Of a stretch of DNA of 29,662 nt, positions 8,481 through 17,500 are shown piece by piece. The notes under the pieces are model-generated. The model had not been told where the DNA came from. It did no database searches and saw only the letters and a list, made by a program, of their open reading frames with translations. Source of the stretch: Bacteroidota bacterium (lineage in GTDB: Bacteria > Bacteroidota > Ignavibacteria > Ignavibacteriales > Melioribacteraceae). Within the stretch, counting starts at the first letter, position 1, and every line of letters starts with the position of its first letter. The position numbers were made by a program, and so were the translations under genes. The DNA is taken from assembly GCA_023447335.1 (NCBI GenBank), contig JAEXOD010000116.1, positions 1 through 29,662 on the forward strand, given 5' to 3'.

Positions 8481-8780
8481 ATGGCAGTAATGATAACAGA
8501 TGAATGTATTTCATGCGGTGCATGTGAAGCTGAATGTCCAAATCAAGCAATTTACTCTGCAGGAACACCTTATGTGATGGGCGGAATGGAACATCCGGCG
8601 TTGAACGATGATCATACTTATATAGTACCTGAAAAATGTACAGAATGCGTAGGTTTTTTTGATGAACCACAGTGTATCGGACAATGCCCGACTGAAGCAA
8701 TTGTAAAAGATAATGAAAATCCTGAAACAGAAGAACAACTTTTAGCAAAAAAAGCACGTTTAGATGAAATAGGAAGATAA
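8481..8780 (+). CDS. 2[4Fe-4S] ferredoxin, YfhL/Alvin type
   Basis: Small soluble low-potential electron carrier of 99 residues. Cluster I is ligated by C9, C12, C15 and C19 in CISCGACEAECPN. The second set, C53, C56, C65 and C69, has an eight-residue insertion between the second and third cysteine (CTEC, GFFDEPQC, GQCP). This insertion and the charged C-terminal helix (about 80-99) are hallmarks of the Allochromatium-type and YfhL-type ferredoxins. A GAGGA ribosome site lies 7 bp before the ATG; the second ATG three codons later is less well placed. The gene is monocistronic, with its own candidate promoter and a strong terminator. Its redox partner cannot be told from the neighbours. Confidence 0.93.
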   Translation: MAVMITDECISCGACEAECPNQAIYSAGTPYVMGGMEHPALNDDHTYIVPEKCTECVGFFDEPQCIGQCPTEAIVKDNENPETEEQLLAKKARLDEIGR

Positions 8781-8800
8781 TTGTTTTTATACAGAGTTTT

Positions 8801-8826
8801 AAGCCCCTTTATGGGGCTTTTTTTAT
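8801..8826 (+). terminator. Rho-independent terminator after the ferredoxin gene
   Basis: A perfect 7-bp stem AAGCCCC / GGGGCTT (8801-8807 with 8813-8819) with a TTTAT loop is followed by a run of five T and then ATTTT. It starts 20 bp after the ferredoxin stop, with no competing gene on the other strand. Confidence 0.9.
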
Positions 8827-8929
8827 TTTAAAGAATTATTTTATTTATTATTGTTAAATATTTTTGTATTTTTTAAATAATGCATAAAAATAAACTAACT
8901 AACTTATTAACAAACAAAATGGGGAAAGC

Positions 8930-11900
8930 ATGAAAATATTTACTAAATCGGTAATATTATGCTTGTTTTTCAGTCTGGCTATATACGGTCAGATTTTTCA
9001 AGGACCTGCCAATGGTAGTGTCAGCTCAGGAGTAACGGTAAATACAAGCAGCTTTACCGATGGGGAAACCCAAGCTCCCGGATTTAAACCCAAACCTATT
9101 CAAAACAAATTGACGATTATGAAATTGCCTGATATTGATGGTGATTTAAGACCGACAGGTTTGGAAGGTTCAAATTATGTTGAAGATCCTTTAATCGGTG
9201 TTGATGAAAAACCAAAAGAAGGTGATTTTCAATTAACAAAAAATTTTCAGGGATTACCTGATCAAGGTTATTACATACCGCCGGATCCATATTTGGCAGT
9301 AGGTCCTAACCACATTGTAGCAACAGTTAATTCAAGATTCAGAATTCTTGATAAAAGCGGCGTAGTTCAAAAAACTATCGAAGCTAATACTTGGTACAAT
9401 ACTACAATGTCAAATTCGGATCCGTTTGATCCAAAAGTAATTTATGACCACTATGCTAATCGCTGGGTTATGGTTTGGTTAAGTGTTCAAACTTCTACTT
9501 CCTATTTTATGATTTCTGTTTCTGACGATTCAGATCCAAACGGTGTATGGTTTAACTGGAGATTACCATCAAATGTTAACGGAAACACTAGCGCAGGAAA
9601 CTGGGCAGATTATCAAGGTGTAGGATACGATCAAAATGCTATCTATATTACATCAAATCAATTTACTTTTGCAGGTTCATTTAGCTATGCAAAATTAAGA
9701 ATTATTAACAAATCCGATTTATATGCTGCCACACCCGGTGTTGTAAATTGGAAAGATTTATGGGATATTAAAAATCCTTCACCGGTTATTAATGTATTTG
9801 GTTTAAGACCTACACGTACTTATGATACATCTAGTGAATATTATTTAGTTAATAATTCACCATATGTAACCGGTAATTATTTTATTGTGTATAAACTTAC
9901 AAATCCTCTTACTACTCCTACACTTACTGCGGTTCAAGTACCTGTAACAGCATATACAGATCCTAATGATGCCGGTCAGTTGGGCTCCTCCAATACGATT
10001 GACGGTGGTGGTAGTAATTTAAGAAACGAACCCGTTGTTAAAAACGGTATGCTTCATTTAGTACATGCAGTTAAAAGCGGTACAAGTGGTTTATATTCAG
10101 CAGTAAGATATTGTAAGATTAATTTATCTACCAATACGGCTGTAACAGATGTTGCCATGGGTAGTGATACTTATTTTCATTCTTATCCGGCTGTAGCTGT
10201 TGATAATAATGATAATGTTGTTATAACCTATACAAGAACCGGTACTACAGAATATGCCGGTGCTTATTATACATCAAAACTTGCTTCAGGCAATACTTTA
10301 ACAGGTAGTAAATTATTAAAAGCCGGAAACGGTACTTATTATAAAACATTTGGCGGAGATAGAAATAGATGGGGAGATTATAACGGTGCTTGGACAGATC
10401 CGTCATCTCCTGATAAAATATATCTTTTAACAGAATATACAGCTTCAACAAATACTTGGGGAAGTTGGATAGGTGAATTAACTTTTGCAACGGTAAATAA
10501 TTCTGTTACTGTTTCGGCACCTGACGGCGGAGAGCATTGGGTAATTGGAACAAATCAAAATATTACATGGACAAGTCAAAACGTATCAAACGTTAAAATT
10601 GAAATTTCGACAAATAACGGAACTTCATGGACTACTGTTGTTGCAAGTGTACCGGCTACTCCGGGAAGTTATGCTTATACCGTTCCAAATACTCCAAGCG
10701 GTTTGTGTTTAGTGAAAGTTAGTGATGTTACAAATTCAGCAGTTTCTGATGTAAGCAACGGAACTTTTACTATTAGTAATCAAACAAGTGCTTATGACTG
10801 GGAAGTTGTTACTTCTCCGGTTACAACTGATTTAACGGCAGTATCAATCGTAAATACTCAAGTAGCTTGGATTTGCGGAAACGCAGGTGTTGTGTTACGT
10901 AGTTTAGATAACGGAACAACTTGGTCAAAAGTTACTAATGTAACGGGTAATCCTGATTTATATTCAATTTCAGGTATTTCCTCTACTACCGCAATTGTCG
11001 GTGATGGAAGCGGTAACATTTGGAGAACAATAGACGGTGGTACTTCATGGACAAAGGTATCAACAAACAGCGGAAGTTTTATTGATGTTGTGGATTTTGT
11101 TGATGAAAATTTGGCTTATGCAGTAGGTGCCCCTACCAGCAGTGTTTGGAGATTAATGAAGAGTACAGACGGCGGTGCAACTTGGGCTTTAGCTACTTCT
11201 TTAGCAGCTGCTAGCGGTGAAGCAGGTTGGAATTGTTCATACGATAGAATAGGTACAAGTGTTTGGTTTGGTACAAATAAAACCAAAATTTATAAATCTA
11301 GTACAGGATTAGAAGGTCCTTGGACAAGCGGAACAACCGGAACAAGTGCCAATACTTACGGAATTGCTTTTAGTGATGCAAATAACGGTATTGCAGTTGT
11401 AAACGATGGTACATCAACCGGTGGAAAGATGATGAAAACAAATAATGGTGGTACAACTTGGTCACTAATTAATTTCCCGGTTACAGGTACTGCCAATTTA
11501 GCAGATTTTATTGATGGTACTCCTTATGTTTGGGTAGGAACATTTGCAAACGGTATTTTACATTCAACCGATTACGGTACTACTTGGATTGCAGATAGAT
11601 TACCTACATCTGTTTCAGGTGTAAATGCTATAAAAGTTTACAAAGATGCTGTAAATGGGATAGCAGTAGGTGCTGCCGGTTTAATACTAAAGAGTACAAT
11701 GGGTTCAATTATTCCTGTAGAATTAACTTCATTTTCAGCTAAGACAAGCGGTAAAGTTGTTGATTTAAACTGGAAAACAGCTACAGAAACTAACAATTTA
11801 GGTTTTGAAATTCAGAGAAAACTTGAAGACGGCGAATGGACCAATATCGGTTTTAGAGCCGGACAAGGTAATTCTACTGAGATTACTTTATATTCATTTA

Positions 11901-12103
11901 TTGATGATTTAAGCGGCATCAATTCAGCTAAAGTTAGCTATAGATTAAAACAAATTGATTTTGACGGTTCATTTGCTTTTAGTGATGTTGTTAATGTTGA
12001 AAATACATTACCAAAAACCTTTACTTTAGAACAGAATTATCCAAATCCGTTTAACCCAAGTACAAAAATTAACTATTCAGTACCGTTTACAAGCAACGTT
12101 TAG
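8930..12103 (+). CDS. Secreted multidomain Asp-box propeller protein, cut by an in-frame TAG in its T9SS tail
   Basis: Exported protein of unknown function. A signal peptide (about 1-20, ending near IYGQ) leads into a region of about 100-520 with DPYLAVGPNHIVATVNSRF and DPKVIYDHYANRWVMVW, which looks like a beta-propeller-type repeat domain I cannot name. Residues about 523-620 (VSAPDGGEHWVIGTNQNITW) resemble the Ser-Thr-rich/Kre9-like domain. About 640-925 is a YCF48/BNR-like propeller with Asp boxes of the form STDGGATW near 656, 700, 745, 836 and 879. A beta-sandwich linker (from about 927, IPVELTSFSAKT) precedes the T9SS tail, which begins FTLEQNYPNPFNPSTK at 1031 and stops at TAG 12101-12103 after only 27 residues. 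The remaining 66 codons continue in the same frame. No enzyme motif was recognised; adhesion or binding is plausible. The start follows a GGGGAAAG purine run. Confidence 0.85.
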   Translation: MKIFTKSVILCLFFSLAIYGQIFQGPANGSVSSGVTVNTSSFTDGETQAPGFKPKPIQNKLTIMKLPDIDGDLRPTGLEGSNYVEDPLIGVDEKPKEGDFQLTKNFQGLPDQGYYIPPDPYLAVGPNHIVATVNSRFRILDKSGVVQKTIEANTWYNTTMSNSDPFDPKVIYDHYANRWVMVWLSVQTSTSYFMISVSDDSDPNGVWFNWRLPSNVNGNTSAGNWADYQGVGYDQNAIYITSNQFTFAGSFSYAKLRIINKSDLYAATPGVVNWKDLWDIKNPSPVINVFGLRPTRTYDTSSEYYLVNNSPYVTGNYFIVYKLTNPLTTPTLTAVQVPVTAYTDPNDAGQLGSSNTIDGGGSNLRNEPVVKNGMLHLVHAVKSGTSGLYSAVRYCKINLSTNTAVTDVAMGSDTYFHSYPAVAVDNNDNVVITYTRTGTTEYAGAYYTSKLASGNTLTGSKLLKAGNGTYYKTFGGDRNRWGDYNGAWTDPSSPDKIYLLTEYTASTNTWGSWIGELTFATVNNSVTVSAPDGGEHWVIGTNQNITWTSQNVSNVKIEISTNNGTSWTTVVASVPATPGSYAYTVPNTPSGLCLVKVSDVTNSAVSDVSNGTFTISNQTSAYDWEVVTSPVTTDLTAVSIVNTQVAWICGNAGVVLRSLDNGTTWSKVTNVTGNPDLYSISGISSTTAIVGDGSGNIWRTIDGGTSWTKVSTNSGSFIDVVDFVDENLAYAVGAPTSSVWRLMKSTDGGATWALATSLAAASGEAGWNCSYDRIGTSVWFGTNKTKIYKSSTGLEGPWTSGTTGTSANTYGIAFSDANNGIAVVNDGTSTGGKMMKTNNGGTTWSLINFPVTGTANLADFIDGTPYVWVGTFANGILHSTDYGTTWIADRLPTSVSGVNAIKVYKDAVNGIAVGAAGLILKSTMGSIIPVELTSFSAKTSGKVVDLNWKTATETNNLGFEIQRKLEDGEWTNIGFRAGQGNSTEITLYSFIDDLSGINSAKVSYRLKQIDFDGSFAFSDVVNVENTLPKTFTLEQNYPNPFNPSTKINYSVPFTSNV

Positions 12104-12304
12104 TTGGATGTTTATTCAATAAGCGGTGAAAAAGTTGCTACTTTAGTTAATGAAGTAAAAACTGCCGGTGCTTATAGCTTAGAATTTAATACTGAATCAT
12201 TAAATAATTTAGCTTCAGGTATGTATATTTATCGTTTATCAGCAACTAATATACTAAACGGTGAATCATATTCAATTGCTAAAAAGATGATGTTATTAAA
12301 GTAA
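12104..12304 (+). pseudogene. Detached remainder of the T9SS sorting domain
   Basis: These 66 codons plus stop continue the preceding gene in the same frame after TAG. The translation LDVYSISGEKVATLVNEV through SGMYIYRLSA to KKMMLLK aligns, motif by motif, with the intact tail of the beta-helix protein at 17636-19303 (LSIYNVLGEKVATLVSQN, SSGIYFYTLES, KKMMLIK). It is not an independent gene: there is no ribosome site, and the TTG at 12104 merely follows the stop. A single substitution (for example AAG to TAG) explains the break. Whether it is a real nonsense mutation, suppressed in vivo, or a sequencing error cannot be told from one sequence. Confidence 0.8.
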
Positions 12305-12338
12305 TTTAAGTTCTTAATTTTTTAATACTTTTTATGTA

Positions 12339-12380
12339 ATGTCCTCATCGCTAATAAGTGATGGGGACATTTTTTATTTT
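12339..12380 (+). terminator. Rho-independent terminator after the Asp-box protein
   Basis: ATGTCCTCATC (12339-12349) pairs with GATGGGGACAT (12360-12370) over 11 bp with one G-U pair, and is followed by a T-rich tract (TTTTTATTTT). It lies 35 bp after the end of the detached T9SS tail, which supports that tail being part of the ancestral gene. Confidence 0.88.
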
Positions 12381-12807
12381 TATTCAATATTATGAAAGTA
12401 AAAGCATGAAACTGCTTTGAAACTAGAAATTTTCAATTTTACGTAAATTACAAAAATGCAGTTTCTACTGAACTTAAAGAAATTATAAATAGTTATTGGA
12501 TTTAAGATATTGAACATAAAAAATGAATTTTTAGTCTTCTTTAAAATTTGCTATCAATCTGAAAATGCCGGTTCTTAAGTATATTTGACCGTGAATCAAA
12601 CCCCTAAGTTATTATCTTTGTAAAATCACATTAATTAATTAGTGTTTATAAAAATATTAAATAAGATTGAAAAAATGAGTCAAATATCTTATGCGGTTCT
12701 GATTAAATATTAACGGTACTAAAAGTTTAAGTTTATCATTTTGATTTATTGAATTTAATACTTATTTACTTTATTATTGGAGTTTTCAAAATAAAACTTA
12801 TATTCTT
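12381..12807 (+). promoter_or_regulatory. Upstream region of the PL10 lyase gene
   Basis: No gene of any size is seen here. Two boxes match TAnnTTTG: TATATTTG at 12580-12587 and TATCTTTG at 12613-12620; the second has a TTTG at 12584-12587, but at a longish 25-bp spacing. TTAACGGTA at 12710-12718 is repeated exactly upstream of the TonB-receptor gene (14430-14438) and is a CG-centred half-palindrome of LacI-operator style. All of these are weak individually in AT-rich DNA. Confidence 0.3.
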
Positions 12808-13947
12808 ATGAAAATACTAATTGCAACCGTATTTTTCGCTTCAAATTTGATCCTTTGTCAAACAATTAATAATAATATTTCAATCGAAGATTTTGATAAC
12901 AGTGCTAAACATTGGTATTTTATAAATGATATTGACAAAATTATTTATCCTCAACTTGAGCAAAAACAGTATTCTGTTGATCAAATTGAAAATATTGCAG
13001 ATAATATATTACTTTTTCAAAAAGAAAACGGAGGTTGGGCAAAAAATTATGATATGCTTGCTGTGTTAACCGAAGATCAGAGAGATACGGTTAAGCGATT
13101 TAAGCAACAAACAAATACTTGTTTTGATAACGGTACTACTTGGGGACAGCTTAAGTATTTGGCATTTACTTATAATCTTCTTAATAAAAATGATTATAAA
13201 ATTGGATATATCAAAGGCATAAAATATATTTTAGCTGCTCAGTACGATAATGGAGGCTTTCCGCAGTTTTTTCCGGATACTTCGGGGTATGCAAAACATA
13301 TCACATTTAACGACGGGGCAATGATAGGCGTTATGAATATATTAAAAAAAATTGTAGAAAGAGATTCTATTTATAACATAATCGGAGATTCGTTGTATCT
13401 GAAAGTGAATTCTGCTTATAACAGAGGAGTTAACTGCATAATCAAAGCGCAAATAATTAATCACGGAAAAATAACAGCCTGGTGCCAACAACATCATTAT
13501 AAAAATTTACTTCCTGTACAAGCTCGTAGTTACGAAATACCGGCTATTAGCAATTCTGAAAGTGCTGAGATAGTTGAATTCTTAATGTCGATTGAAAATC
13601 CGGATGAAAAAATTAAAAAATCTGTAGAAAGTGCTATTCTGTGGTTTAAAGAGTCAAAATTGGAGGGGTTTCAAGTTGAAACCATAAAAGCCGAAAAAAT
13701 TAAATATCAATATAGTACAATCGATACAGATAGAATTTTGGTGAAAAACGAGAACGCACCGAGTATTTGGGCACGTTACTATGATTTAGAAACCTATAAA
13801 CCGGTTTTTTGCAATAGAGACGGTCATATTGTTTATACGTTTGAAGAAATTGAAAGAGAGAGAAGGGTAGGGTATAAGTGGTTTGTATATGATCCTAAAA
13901 ACGCTCTTGAAAAATACGAAATATGGAAAAAAAAACTGATTAGGTAA
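12808..13947 (+). CDS. pelA: Pectate lyase, polysaccharide lyase family 10
   Basis: Cleaves de-esterified polygalacturonate by beta-elimination, giving 4,5-unsaturated oligogalacturonides. PL10 (Pec_lyase) motifs appear in order: ENGGWAKN (73-80), CFDNGTTWGQLKYLA (105-119), QYDNGGFPQFFP (145-156), ITFNDGAMIGVM (165-176), AWCQQHH (224-230), QARSYEIPAISNSESAEI (238-255) and RDGHIVY near 340. A signal peptide (about 1-18, ending ILCQ) predicts export; no T9SS tail follows, so it is probably periplasmic. Size, 379 residues, fits a single-domain PL10. There is no visible Shine-Dalgarno. The gene stands alone, 630 bp before the TonB receptor, and probably belongs to the same regulon. The symbol is used in the general sense of the family. 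Confidence 0.9.
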   Translation: MKILIATVFFASNLILCQTINNNISIEDFDNSAKHWYFINDIDKIIYPQLEQKQYSVDQIENIADNILLFQKENGGWAKNYDMLAVLTEDQRDTVKRFKQQTNTCFDNGTTWGQLKYLAFTYNLLNKNDYKIGYIKGIKYILAAQYDNGGFPQFFPDTSGYAKHITFNDGAMIGVMNILKKIVERDSIYNIIGDSLYLKVNSAYNRGVNCIIKAQIINHGKITAWCQQHHYKNLLPVQARSYEIPAISNSESAEIVEFLMSIENPDEKIKKSVESAILWFKESKLEGFQVETIKAEKIKYQYSTIDTDRILVKNENAPSIWARYYDLETYKPVFCNRDGHIVYTFEEIERERRVGYKWFVYDPKNALEKYEIWKKKLIR

Positions 13948-14408
13948 ATATTTCGAAAAATAAAAAATGTTGTCCCATAATATTAAAATTTCTCCATCAT
14001 AATAAAATATAATAAGTTACGTATAATGAATTCCCCTTTGCCTGTGCCAAAATATCCACTTGTTTTTGATTGGTTCATGGATTTTTTAATCCAGAGAAGA
14101 AAATCTCAAAATCAGCGTACTGAAAAATAGAGCCAAAATATTATTTAAAAATCTCCTAAGTTATTAAAACAAAATAAGTTAATTAAAAAGCCAGACATTT
14201 ATGGTAAATTGGTTATAATATCCTAATTACAGATCCCATTGTAAAAAAAATATAATTGGATATTTTGTCAGATAATAATATCCTTCAAAAAGCCCATTTT
14301 TTAATAAAAAAATGAAAAAAAGATAAGAAAAAATGAAAAAAGATAAAAAATATTTACGATTTCACTTGACTTTTTATTTAAAAAATGGAAAATTTAAGTC
14401 AACTTATA

Positions 14409-14440
14409 CGTTAACTTGCACGTTAAAGTTAACGGTAACT
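14409..14440. promoter_or_regulatory. Inverted-repeat cluster, candidate LacI-family operator
   Basis: CGTTAACTT (14409-14417) and AAGTTAACG (14426-14434) form a perfect 9-bp inverted repeat with an 8-bp spacer. The right part continues as AGTTAACGGTAACT (14427-14440), a palindrome centred on CG with one mismatched pair, which is the shape of LacI-family operators. The core TTAACGGTA also occurs upstream of the PL10 gene at 12710-12718. The regulator encoded at 23669 is the natural candidate partner; this link is inferred. Confidence 0.4.
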
Positions 14441-14546
14441 ATGTGACTTATGTGGCGGAGCTGTATTTAGCCCTGAGTAAAAATAGAAAAATTCAGTAAT
14501 TTTGAAAGATTGATCTGCTGTAAAGAAGTTTGAGAAGGAGCTATTA

Positions 14547-14576
14547 ATGATTATCAAAGTTTTATTAGGGAGCTAA
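14547..14576 (+). CDS. Possible nine-residue leader peptide before the TonB receptor
   Basis: An ATG at 14547 preceded by GAGAAGGAG (14532-14540, six-base spacing) opens nine codons, MIIKVLLGS, then TAA. The stop lies three bases before the receptor ATG at 14580, whose own AGGGAG box is inside this small frame. The strong ribosome site, rare among the genes here, makes translation plausible and would couple it to the receptor. It could equally be a chance ORF. Confidence 0.3.
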   Translation: MIIKVLLGS

Positions 14577-14579
14577 AGA

Positions 14580-17500
14580 ATGAAGATTTTATTTACCTTA
14601 CGAATAGCAATAGTTTTATTATTTATTTGTGCTTATAATATATATTCTCAAGGCACGATAAAAGGTGTTGTTTCTGACTCTTTAACAAGTGATAGGCTTG
14701 TTGGGGCAAACGTGTTCTTAGAAGGAACTTCACACGGTGCTGCAGCAAATATTGAAGGAGCATATATTATTAAAGGTATTCCTGAGGGGAAATATAATAT
14801 CGTTTTTTCTTATATTGGGTATAAAGCAAAATCACTTAGTGTTAATGTAGTAAAAAATAAAACAGTTGAAATAAATATTGAGTTAGCTCCCGAAATTGTT
14901 GAAGGACAAGAGATTATTGTAACCGGACAGCAAAGAGGTCAAGTATCGGCAATAAATCAGCAAATAAATTCAAATACAATTGTTAATGTTGTTTCTGAAG
15001 AAAAAATACAAGAATTACCGGATGCCAATGCTGCCGAAGTTATAGGAAGAATGCCCGGTGTTTCAATTAGTCGTTCCGGAGGAGAAGCAGATAAAATTAC
15101 GCTACGCGGTTTAAGCGATAAATTTGGAACTGTAACGGTAGACGGAATGCGTATGGCACCTACAGATGCTGATTCCAGGGGAATGGATTTAAGTACAATT
15201 TCGCAAGGCTCGCTTTCCGGTATTGAACTTTATAAAGCCATAACTCCGGATAAAGACGGTGATGCAATAGCGGGAAGTGTTAATTTAGTTACACGAATAG
15301 CTCCCGATGAAAGGCTGATTAGAGTGGATGCAAAGGGTACATATAATAATATGGAAGAAAGTGTTAATCAATATGATTTTTCATTAAGATATGGTGAGAG
15401 GTTTTTTGACGGCTTATTCGGAGTTCAAGTTTTAGGAAATATTGAGAAAAAAGATAGAAGCAATGAAAGAATTAATGTTGATTACGGACAAGCACCTAAT
15501 AATGTTAATGATTGGGAAATAAGTGATTTTACTGTTGAATATACAAAAGAGATACGTAAAAGAGGCGGAGCAAGTTTATTATTAGATTATAAGACACCTG
15601 ATAACGGAATAATAAGGTTTAATAATATTTTTAATTCTACTAAACGTGATTATATAACTTATTCAAGAAACTATCCTACAGGAAATGAAGATTTATTATA
15701 TACAGCTCGTGATAGAGAATTAGAAATAAAAACATTCAATAGTTCGTTAAGAGGTGAAAATCATCTATTTGGGTTAGATATAGTTTGGGGAGCATCATTT
15801 GCATTATCAAATTCGCAAACCCCTTACGACTATTATTTGGATTTTTTAGAACCTTCAAGTCTTGACCAGCAAGGTAATCCAATATCTAAAATGAAAGTTA
15901 TCCCAGATTATGTTAAAAAGGGGAATCCTGAAGGATTAATTCCTTATGCATTAAATAATTATAAAAAAGCCTTCTTAAATTGGGGTTATTTTAGAGATAC
16001 GGAAAATGAAGATAATGAAAAAGCCGGATTTTTAGATGTCTTAAGAAAAATTAACCTAACTGATAAGATATCCTGGGAATTAAAAGTAGGAGCAAAATAT
16101 CGAGCAAAATCTAGATTTAAGAAGACAAGCGAATTAGATGCTGCTTATTATTTATACGGATATCATAAATATACAATTTTACCTGACGGATCAGTAGTTC
16201 TTAAAAACTTTGCAGGAACTCGTTTTGAGAATTTGTTGGTTGAAAATAACGCAATAATATCTACAAATTTCTTGACTTTGGATCCTGAAAACAGATATAC
16301 ATTTGATGACAAATATTTCTTAAATCCAATGATTAATAGACAATCATTAAGGGATTGGTACTCATTAAACAAAAGCGGTGCAGCAAATGCAAACGGAACA
16401 AGTTTAGAATACGCCGATAACCAAGAAAGGAGATCTGAGTATTATGATATAAATGAAAATGTTTTTGCTACTTATTTAATGAATACGTTTAACATCGGAA
16501 AAGATATTACGGTTATTGCAGGTGCAAGAATTGAACATGAAAACAATGAATACTTTTCTAAATATACCCCGGGCAAATTAACAGGTTTTCCTACTCCGAG
16601 TGGTACATTAAAAGATACATCATCTACTTATAATGAAACCGTAGTTTTACCAAATATGCATTTAACATATAGACCTACAGAATTTATGAATGTAAGATTG
16701 GCAGTTTATCAAGCTTTGGCAAGACCCGATTTTAACCATAGGTTAGAATATTATGTAGCTAGAGACGGTGGTGGTTATACTACATTAGTTGTGGGAAACC
16801 CGGATTTAAAAACTGCTAAAGCGTGGAATTTTGAAATAAACACATCTTTTTACGGTGGAAAGATAGGTCTTTTTGCAATATCAGCTTTTTATAAAGAGAT
16901 TAAAGACATGTATCATGTAATAAACAATTTACGTGTTGATAATACAGATATATTAAATGAGTTAGGAATTAAATGGAAAAGTCCTTTTGGTACTTCACAA
17001 GTTTATAACCTAACTTACCCATATAATTCAGATAAGCCAACTAAAGTATGGGGCTTTGAAATTGAAGAACAAACTAACTTACACTTTTTACCCGGCTATT
17101 TACAGTTCATAGTAGTTGGCTTTAACTTCTCATGGGTACGTTCAGAAACTTATACATTAAATTCAGAAACAGTTACTTGGAGAGATTCACTTGAATTATT
17201 CCCCGGTTCAGGGATATGGATTCCGAGAGAAAACTCAAAAATAGTATTAGCAGATTCTAAAAATAAACTTGAAGGACAACCGGAATTTTTTGGCAATTTT
17301 TCTATCGGATATGATTATGGCGGATTTTCCGGAAGAGTGTCAGTATTTTATCAAGGAGAATACAACAGCAGATTTTCCGGTGATAAAAAATCGGATTTAA
17401 TAGTCGGAAGTTTTACTAGGTGGGATTTGGCATTAAAATACAAGTTTAATGATAATCTGTCCGTCTTTTTCAATTTTAATAATTTTACCGATGTTGAAGA

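Larger units (their letters stand above)
13948..14579 (+). promoter_or_regulatory. Long upstream region of the TonB-receptor operon
   Basis: This 632-bp stretch has no convincing gene. It contains an imperfect inverted repeat (14218-14229 with 14253-14263, one-base bulge), ATAATATCC twice 60 bp apart (14215-14223, 14275-14283), a two-copy A-rich tandem repeat (14306-14347), the inverted repeat TTGACTT/AAGTCAA (14366-14372 with 14396-14402), a TAnnTTTG box TAATTTTG at 14497-14504, the operator-like palindrome cluster at 14409-14440, and a 9-codon leader at 14547-14576. The concentration of signals fits a strongly regulated promoter region for the locus. Confidence 0.4.

Noticed and set aside
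14026..14130. 34-residue ORF (MNSPLPVPKYPLVFDW...) in the gap before the TonB receptor
   Set aside because: No ribosome site, no recognised family and no coding-like context; reported only as a chance ORF.
14366..14395. Sigma-70-like -35 TTGACT with a -10 downstream
   Set aside because: No acceptable -10 at the right spacing, and this lineage probably uses the TTG/TAnnTTTG pattern; the TTGACTT is also part of an inverted repeat.
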